64,000 nucleotides of DNA, taken from contig WTXI01000100.1 of assembly GCA_022376515.1 (NCBI GenBank), positions 1-64,000 of the forward strand. The letters run 5' to 3'. The notes beneath the pieces are model-generated. The model saw nothing but the letters and a program-made list of their open reading frames with translations, was not told where the DNA came from and ran no database searches. The translations under genes and the position numbers were made by a program. This document shows positions 58,177 to 64,000 of this stretch, in pieces. Positions within the stretch are counted from its first letter, which is position 1. Each line of letters begins with the position of its first letter. This stretch comes from Lactifluus volemus. Its lineage: Eukaryota; Basidiomycota; Agaricomycetes; Russulales; Russulaceae.

Positions 58177-59754
58177 TCAAAATCTATCCTGTTCGTGCAG
58201 CATATTACTTGTGGTTTTGCCCTTTATACGACGTGTAGAAACAGCAGGAGGATGGTGAGAAGAACTGGTGGCGGTGGGTGTCGACCCGGTGACTGGACTG
58301 GTGGCGGTGGGGGTCGACCCGGTCGGGTTATCATGTAGCATAAAAACTTGTCCGCTATGGACGGTAACAGGGCGATTCGAACGCTGACGCTCGGTTATGA
58401 ATGGCTCGATGTTTGATCCGGACAGCTCATACCCCCCTAGGTAAAGATCATGCAGCGCAGGTAACACCCCAACCGATTCCTCGTCAAGCCTCTGCAGCAC
58501 CGACAAGATGGGCGAACACAACCCGCCAGATATAGACAAGGTATGAACAGCATAAAACGGGCGGAAGATTTCCTGCCATTCCGTGGAATCTCTGTCAGCT
58601 TGCCAAGTTGATTTCTCATGAAAGTCTTGGAAGTCGAGTAGATCAGCATAGCACAGGAAGAGCCTAAACTGGCGGCATATTTGTGCTAAAGATGAGACCT
58701 GAACTTCTCTTGTGCATGAGACTCTGAAAGAGAATTTGGCGAAAGTCGTTTTCAGAAGTCTGATCTCCACCTCGCCACCACGGAAGACAATCTCTGCTCG
58801 ATTGCATGACATAACTCTCGGTGAGGAACTGATGAACCGACGGAGTTGTCGCCATTGGGAGTCAAATGCGGGCTGGTTGAAGAGTGAGATATGAACAATT
58901 TCGAGTAATGGTGCATTGAATCGAGCCACGAGGTCGTCCAAGTACTCGATGACCCCTCGAAACTGGAAGAGCGCCAGAGAGGAAAAGACAGCGTGTGTCG
59001 GCGGTAATGGGATGTTGGTTGTTCGATTAGGGATAGAAGCTGGGGATTTGAATCTGATGGTAAGGGACTTGAGCTTGGTCAAGGCGGAGGCACATGTAAC
59101 CATCGCCTCGGGTGGAATGTAACCCGTAGGTGGTATATCGTGAAGGTGGAGCTCGGAAAGGTCACTAGAAGACAAAAGAAGTTGAGGTAATGTCGGGAAT
59201 GATATGCGGTGCAATCTGATTTGTCGTAGGCGTGGGGCGGATCCACCTAAGAACGTATTGGGAAATATTGGGGCATCTTCACCATTGGCACTGGGACAAA
59301 GCGTAAGACGTTCCAGTGCCGGAAATGGCTTCCGCATCGCTGAGACCAAACGCTGCAGTGGTATTCTTATTCCATACAGCGAAATCTCGCATACGCGGTC
59401 GGAATGCATGAGTGCACCAATAACATTATCCCCAAGCTCGACACGGTGCGACCGTATTTCGATGGGGAAGGGGGGCCAGACATTCAACGTCTCCCTCACT
59501 GGAGTACTGTCGGTGCAGAAAAGGCGCAGATCGAGATGCATCGCGGATGCAAACACGATGAATCGCCACCTTTTACATACGTGCACTAGATTATTCCACG
59601 TCTTCGCCCGTGCCCCAGGAATACGTCCATGACCCAGTAAACAGAATTCAAAGATGTTTAAGAGGACAGGGTCCGAGAGCGCCTCGATTGCAGAAGCACG
59701 TGGTGAAATATGATCTGCTCCATTCAATAAGCGATAGGTTTGAGCGCAGCGCAT
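58177..59754 (-). CDS. F-box protein with LRR-like C-terminus (duplicate 1)
   Basis: Probable SCF ubiquitin-ligase receptor; a single exon of 525 aa from ATG 59754. The F-box is at about 20-65 (IEALSDPVLLNIFEFC, then LVHVCKRWRFIVFASAMHLD). A DSTPVRETLNVWPPFP linker follows, then LRR-like segments (FLGGSAPRLRQIRLHRISF, GYIPPEAMVTCASALTKLKS, VEYLDDLVARF-type segments). The C-terminus has two copies of a GSTPTATS-type repeat, encoded near 58265-58325, not present in the paralogue. The start MRCAQTYRLLNGADHI is shared with the paralogue at 62291-63817. Confidence 0.85.
   Translation of the reverse strand: MRCAQTYRLLNGADHISPRASAIEALSDPVLLNIFEFCLLGHGRIPGARAKTWNNLVHVCKRWRFIVFASAMHLDLRLFCTDSTPVRETLNVWPPFPIEIRSHRVELGDNVIGALMHSDRVCEISLYGIRIPLQRLVSAMRKPFPALERLTLCPSANGEDAPIFPNTFLGGSAPRLRQIRLHRISFPTLPQLLLSSSDLSELHLHDIPPTGYIPPEAMVTCASALTKLKSLTIRFKSPASIPNRTTNIPLPPTHAVFSSLALFQFRGVIEYLDDLVARFNAPLLEIVHISLFNQPAFDSQWRQLRRFISSSPRVMSCNRAEIVFRGGEVEIRLLKTTFAKFSFRVSCTREVQVSSLAQICRQFRLFLCYADLLDFQDFHEKSTWQADRDSTEWQEIFRPFYAVHTLSISGGLCSPILSVLQRLDEESVGVLPALHDLYLGGYELSGSNIEPFITERQRSNRPVTVHSGQVFMLHDNPTGSTPTATSPVTGSTPTATSSSHHPPAVSTRRIKGKTTSNMLHEQDRF
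58265..58325 (-). repeat. Minisatellite of two units in the F-box C-terminus
   Basis: Two units of about 30 bases (ACTGGTGGCGGTGGG and GTCGACCCGGT blocks) encode the repeated TGSTPTATS peptide near the end of the F-box protein. Confidence 0.75.
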
Positions 59755-60279
59755 ACCACGAACCTAGTAATCGTCTATTTGAAGGCGGAGGGGAAAGAAT
59801 AGATCTTGTGGAAAGTCCGAGTCTCTTCATATCTGGCGCAAGGTCATCTGCTGAGTCTTCAAATATGTATTTTGACAACATGGCTACTTTCGCCTTTTGG
59901 GTCTCGCTGGAACTGGAAGGAAGCCAATCTGGACAAGTCATTAGAGACACTCATTATGGAGCTCATGGTGACTGCTCATACGCACCACACTGAACTTGGA
60001 ATATCTTTGACTTGGACTCCTGTAGGGAACCGAGAACTACATCTGGTTGGAAACTTTCCAGTGACTGATAAGAGTGAACAAGGTGACGCCAACAATAGAT
60101 ATATCAACATACGGCACCATCAATGCACATAAGGTCGTCGTCATGAACAAGAGCCATATCGCATTCGGGTGACTGCTGCATGACATCATTGAATCGGACG
60201 CCCTGCGACGTGAGTCCAAGTACTCACCATAGATAGGTAATGTAGAATGGTGTGAAGGGGATCCTGATACTTCGATGTG
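59755..60279. other. Intergenic stretch
   Basis: No confident gene. The left part belongs to the duplicated block upstream of the F-box gene; the right part is the 3' flank of the next minus-strand gene. Confidence 0.5.
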
Positions 60280-61406
60280 TTAATGGAAGGTCGGAGGACG
60301 GTAAATGGACAGGTTTACATTTGTATCCGCAGGGATTGTTACAAGTTGAGTGTCGAATTCAGGTTCATGTCCACCTGAATCCTGATCTGGGTCCGCTGCC
60401 GCTCGAACCCTCGGTAATATTTTCAGAAATCTGGTGACATGGAAACCTCTGACGAATATGCACTGATTCTGAGGCAAATCCTGATACCATCCGAGTCGTA
60501 TCAGGCCAAATACTGTCGCGGGGTAGACGAACAAGCGTACCTGGCCACTTGGACCTGGATTGAACGACACTCCTCGAGTATCTGCACGGGAGAACTGCCA
60601 CATTACATTGACACCTGAAATGTCGGTAGTAACTCCGAAGGACACCCGTTCCTCAACCTGGCTCTCCGAGAATGCCACATTGGCCGATGATCTTGCAAGA
60701 TGACGACCGGTGACCAAAATGATGTCTTCCATTTTTATCCCTAACCCAAGGTTCCGGGCGAATGCAAACCAGACATCGATATGCTTGATTAGCCATTTTC
60801 CGAAATCTCCGACAGCGATGGTGTCCTTGCATTGAGCTGGCACGGGAAGAGATAAGATTGCACCCTTCTTCCTAGAGCATAGATATGTGACTCTTTCAGG
60901 TTCCGGCCTGACAAGTGGTCAGTGAGTGACAAGAAGATTTGTAGAGGTGATATCAATTACTCAGAGGCATTTATTCCGAACACATCAGGGTCAGTTCTGA
61001 CTTCTGAAGAATGGAAGTCATTGGGGCTAAGTGTGCTCGTGCAAATATGCGATTGTCCATTGAGTTCTAGTGGTTCGTGGTATTCCGGAACGCTGGGGCT
61101 TTGTAATTCATGTTCACTGGCAAGTAGAGCATTGAAAAGACGATGGAATCTGCCACGGCGGATGAAACCAACGTCGCCCACTTCCACAGAGTTATAAAGT
61201 CCCCCTGGACCTGGTTCCCATAGGGCACGTCCATAAGCAGGATACTTTGATCCAAGCTCGTCACGGAAAATGTCGTAGTTCATTACCACTATGGAGGGGA
61301 ACGTGAAGTAGGATGGGAAAACCGAGCAGATCGTAAAACAACTTGTCGTCGTAGCCCTTATCGTGATCGTGATATCCGAAAATAGAATCGTGAACTTGAA
61401 GTGCAT
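60280..61406 (-). CDS. Uncharacterised basidiomycete family protein (337 aa)
   Basis: Three exons in transcript order, 61406-60961, 60907-60541 and 60480-60280. I recall closely similar hypothetical proteins in mushroom-forming fungi (motifs FPSYFTFPSIVVMNYDIF, YGRALWEPGPG, EVGDVGFIRRGRFHRLFNAL, VPEYHEPLEL, DFGKWLIKHIDVWFAFAR and NQCIFVRGFHVTRFLKILP), usually in many copies, with no assigned function or named domain. Both introns have normal size (53 and 60 nt); the second is a multiple of three. No signal peptide or membrane segment is evident. The start is uncertain: family members usually begin shortly before PSYFTFPS, so 61406 may be too early, or an additional 5' exon may exist. It sits between the two duplicated F-box genes. 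Confidence 0.75.
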
Positions 61407-62290
61407 CGCCCCATATCATGATGATCATTCGTTAGGTGCTAGTGCGGCTCGATTCACGTGATCTATCATTCTGCGACTCGGTCGCACTGGCACTGGCAGC
61501 GTATCCACTCGTTGCGTCGTGTCTCAGTGCTACGACGCCGGCGTTCCTGTGGCCTCTCCAGTGGTTGCTCACAGGTACGCTTCGCTGGAGTTCGGCCTGG
61601 CTCTGGTGTTTGTCCATAAAATCACACAGCTTCGCTGACATCTGATGATGGGAATACTGCGGCCTGTACGCTCTTCCGATGATTCGTCCGCAGTCCATTG
61701 GCCATCAAATATCTCATGCTCAAGCTTCCCCCGCCTCACATGAGCGCTACAGCGTGCTGGCTTGTTACAGCTTTCAGTGCTTGGACTTCCCTTGCTCCCT
61801 CCCCAAGCCAGCTTGAACTCGGTTTGATCCTCTTCTGAATCCGCGCGCGTCCGTTGGAACAGGCCACAGAGTTCACCCTCGGGCTCCCGGTGTAGTGCAG
61901 TATACTTTTTGTTCTCAATTCGACTCCCGTTATTACAGCTCAAATACCACAAGAAACCTGAGAAGCGGTGTCACGACGTTATGGGCGAAAATGCCGAAGT
62001 GCTTGTGGCCCTAGTTGTTCACCGGCACGCTTCATCGGGGTTCAGCCTGGCTGTTGCGTGTGCCCACAAAGTCACTCTGATAGTTTTTTTTTTTTTTGCT
62101 TTGGCTTTTGCATGTGCAGGTCAGCTGTGAAGTTGGGTCTAGGGATATGATATGCACGTTTCATTTTCGAATGTTTTTTCCTTCCGTACGTTACAAAAGT
62201 GCCACCAGGTTTGTAAAAGATAGAGTGTATAGTATCTGAACTCGGATAAGGTTTTCCTTGTATCAAAATCGATCCTGTTCGTGCAGCATA
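61407..62290. other. Intergenic stretch including the 3' flank of duplicate-2 F-box gene
   Basis: No confident gene. 61641-62290 is the second copy of the duplicated F-box 3' flank. It holds the minus-strand frame 61569-61952 matching 57577-57918 (TEFKLAWGG, ESCNKPARCSAHVRRGKLE), without an ATG at the equivalent place. Confidence 0.5.
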
Positions 62291-63817
62291 TCACTTTTTT
62301 TTTGCAGATTTTTTGTCCTTGATACGACGTGCAGGAACAGCGGCCCGGGGATGGCGCAAAGAATTGGTGGCCGGGCCCCGGGGGGTGAAGTTACCAGGTG
62401 GCGTCATTCCGTCCCAGCTATGGACGATGACAGGGCGTTTCGAATCCTGACGCTTGGTTATGAATGGCTCGATGTTTGATCCGGATGGCTCATACCCCAC
62501 TAGGTAAAGATCCTGCAGTCTAGGTAACACCCCAGCCGATTCCTCATCAAGCCTCTGTAGAACCGACAAGATGGGGGTATGCAACCCGCCAGATATAAAC
62601 AAGGTATGAACAGCCTTAAAATTGCGGAAAATGTCCTGCCATGCCGCGGACTCTTTGACGTTTAGCCAAGTTGATTTCTCGTGGAAACCCTTGTCTTGGA
62701 AGTCGAGTGATTTAACACTGAACCGGAGGGAGCGGAAATCGTGGCATATTTGTGCCATAGATGAGACCTGAACTTCTCTTGTGCATAAAATTCTCAACGA
62801 GAATCTGAATCTGGCGAGAGACGCGTTAAGAAGTTTGATCTCCACCTCGCCACCAGTGAAGACAATCTCCGCTCGATTGCATGACGTCTGCATCCGCGTG
62901 AAAGCGGTGAACCGATCGAGTTGACACAAGTGGAAGGAGAACTCGTTAAAGAGTGTGATATTGACAACTTCAATATCTGGTGCATAGAATCGAGCCAGGA
63001 GGTCGTCCAAGTACTCGCAGGCTCCTCGAAACTGAAAATGCGTGAGAGAGGAAAAGACAGCGCGTGTCGACGGACGTGGGGTACTGATTGTATGATCATG
63101 AAGGGATTTGAATCCGATGGTAAGGGACTTGAGCTTGGTCAAGGCGGAGGCACACGCAACCATCGCCTCGGGTGGAATGTAACCCGTAGGTGGTATATCG
63201 TGAAGGTGGAGCTCGGAGAGGTTACTAGAAGACAAAAGAAGTTGAGGTAATGTCGGGAATGATATGTGGCGCAAGGTAATTTCTCGAAGGCGTGGGGCGG
63301 ATCCACCTAAGAACGTATTGGGAAGCTGCGCTGGCGCATTCATACCATCTGCATCGGGACAAAGCGAAAGAAGTTCCAGTGCCGGAAATGGCTTCCGCAT
63401 CGCTGATTCCAAACGCTCGGGTGGTATCCTTTTTCCATAGATCGAAATTTCGTATATGCGGTCGGGATGCATGAGTGCATCAATAATGTTATCCCCAAAC
63501 TCGACATTGTACGACCGTATTTCGATGGGGAAGGGGGGCCAGACATCCAATGTCTCCCTCACTGGAGTACTGTCGGTGCAGAAAAGGCGCAGATCGAGAT
63601 GCATCGCGGATGAAAACACGACGATTCGCCACCTTTCACATACGTGCACTAGTCTATTCCACATCTTCGCCCGTTCCCCCGGAATACGTTCGTGAAGCAT
63701 CAAGCAGAATTCAAAGATGTCTACGAGGACATTGTCTGAGAGCATCTCGATTGTAGCAGCACATCGTAAAATATGATCTGCACCATTCAATAAGCGATTG
63801 TTTTGAGCACAGCGCAT
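62291..63817 (-). CDS. F-box protein with LRR-like C-terminus (duplicate 2)
   Basis: Probable SCF ubiquitin-ligase receptor; a single exon of 508 aa from ATG 63817, chosen because it matches the start of the paralogue (MRCAQNNRLLNGADHI). The frame is open further upstream but without an ATG. The F-box is at about 20-65 (IEMLSDNVLVDIFEFC, LVHVCERWRIVVFSSAMHLD). The LRR-like part is close to the paralogue (PNTFLGGSAPRLREITL, GYIPPEAMVACASALTKLKS) but differs most in the last third, with a basic tail ending KKSAKKK instead of the GSTPTATS repeat. No stop or frameshift is present. Confidence 0.85.
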   Translation of the reverse strand: MRCAQNNRLLNGADHILRCAATIEMLSDNVLVDIFEFCLMLHERIPGERAKMWNRLVHVCERWRIVVFSSAMHLDLRLFCTDSTPVRETLDVWPPFPIEIRSYNVEFGDNIIDALMHPDRIYEISIYGKRIPPERLESAMRKPFPALELLSLCPDADGMNAPAQLPNTFLGGSAPRLREITLRHISFPTLPQLLLSSSNLSELHLHDIPPTGYIPPEAMVACASALTKLKSLTIGFKSLHDHTISTPRPSTRAVFSSLTHFQFRGACEYLDDLLARFYAPDIEVVNITLFNEFSFHLCQLDRFTAFTRMQTSCNRAEIVFTGGEVEIKLLNASLARFRFSLRILCTREVQVSSMAQICHDFRSLRFSVKSLDFQDKGFHEKSTWLNVKESAAWQDIFRNFKAVHTLFISGGLHTPILSVLQRLDEESAGVLPRLQDLYLVGYEPSGSNIEPFITKRQDSKRPVIVHSWDGMTPPGNFTPRGPATNSLRHPRAAVPARRIKDKKSAKKK

Positions 63818-64000
63818 ACCACGAACCAGGTCGTTGAAGCCTTGGGTTGAAGCCAGGCTTTTTTGAAAAATGGCTTGTGTAAAGTTGGGTGGCCAGAGAC
63901 AGGGGAGGATTGAGGAGTGACCCGGGGTCAGATGACAGTCTCGTTGAAGGCGCATTGGAAAGTCTGAGACTCTCCATAATTGGCGCAAGATAATCTGCTG
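63818..64000. other. Upstream flank of the last F-box gene
   Basis: Matches the region upstream of the paralogue (59755-59830). No gene start is seen before the window edge. Confidence 0.5.

Larger units (their letters stand above)
57527..59830. repeat. Segmental duplication, copy 1 (F-box gene plus 3' flank)
   Basis: From about 57527 (GATGATGGGAATA) to beyond the F-box start, the sequence aligns in order with 61641-64000. It includes a noncoding or weakly coding 3' flank of about 600 bases, the F-box gene, and part of its upstream region (CCAGATATGAAGAG against CCAATTATGGAGAG). Copies differ by many substitutions and small indels, so the event is not recent. Confidence 0.8.
61641..64000. 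repeat. Segmental duplication, copy 2 (runs off the window)
   Basis: Aligns in order with 57527-59830, including the 3' flank, a T12 run near 62084 matching a T9 run near 58013, the F-box gene and its upstream flank. The right boundary lies outside the window. Confidence 0.8.

Overview
The window is nuclear DNA of a filamentous basidiomycete, most likely an Agaricomycete. The evidence is many short introns (mostly 47-70 nt, GT-AG with a few candidate GC-AG), a Goodbye-NACHT-ankyrin STAND receptor, expanded F-box/LRR-like genes, and an uncharacterised family that I associate with mushroom-forming fungi. The exact genus cannot be read from the sequence. No rRNA, tRNA, CRISPR array or intact transposon was recognised.

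Region 1 (1-19.4 kb) is a tandem array. Its unit of about 8.7 kb holds a plus-strand NLR-like gene (Goodbye-NACHT-ankyrin, 9 exons, 1017 aa) followed by a minus-strand VPS54 gene (GARP tethering complex, 7 exons, 1219 aa), 3' ends facing. The leftmost unit is represented by an NLR tail and a truncated VPS54 relic. The middle unit has an intact NLR and a VPS54 pseudogene. The right unit has an intact NLR and the only intact VPS54, which is divergent from a SAM37/metaxin-like gene at 19.57 kb. The NLRs have stayed open while the extra VPS54 copies decay. The two intact NLRs have nearly identical introns and 5' exons but clearly diverged ankyrin repeats.

Region 2 (19.5-32.5 kb) holds SAM37, a secreted CBM19-like protein, a DHA2-type MFS transporter with about 15 exons, and a broken WD40 fragment, separated by long gene-poor stretches.

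Region 3 (32.5-41.9 kb) is an F-box/LRR-like gene with three decayed fragments of the same family, and a 3' fragment of the CBM19-like gene about 15.6 kb from its intact relative.

Region 4 (42-56.2 kb) is more ordinary: an Ecl1-type zinc-binding protein, a TLC-domain membrane protein, a frameshifted F-box gene, a GPI-anchored cupredoxin, a mitochondrial thioredoxin and a heterotrimeric G-protein gamma subunit. Simple repeats lie at 44.8-45.05 kb.

Region 5 (57.5-64 kb) is a second local duplication: two F-box/LRR-like genes with about 0.6 kb of shared 3' flank each, separated by a 337-aa gene of the uncharacterised family. The second copy runs to the window edge.

Exon coordinates were derived by hand, by matching GT/GC-AG junctions, reading frame and remembered family sequence. 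Frame arithmetic closes for every intact model, but no transcript data were available.
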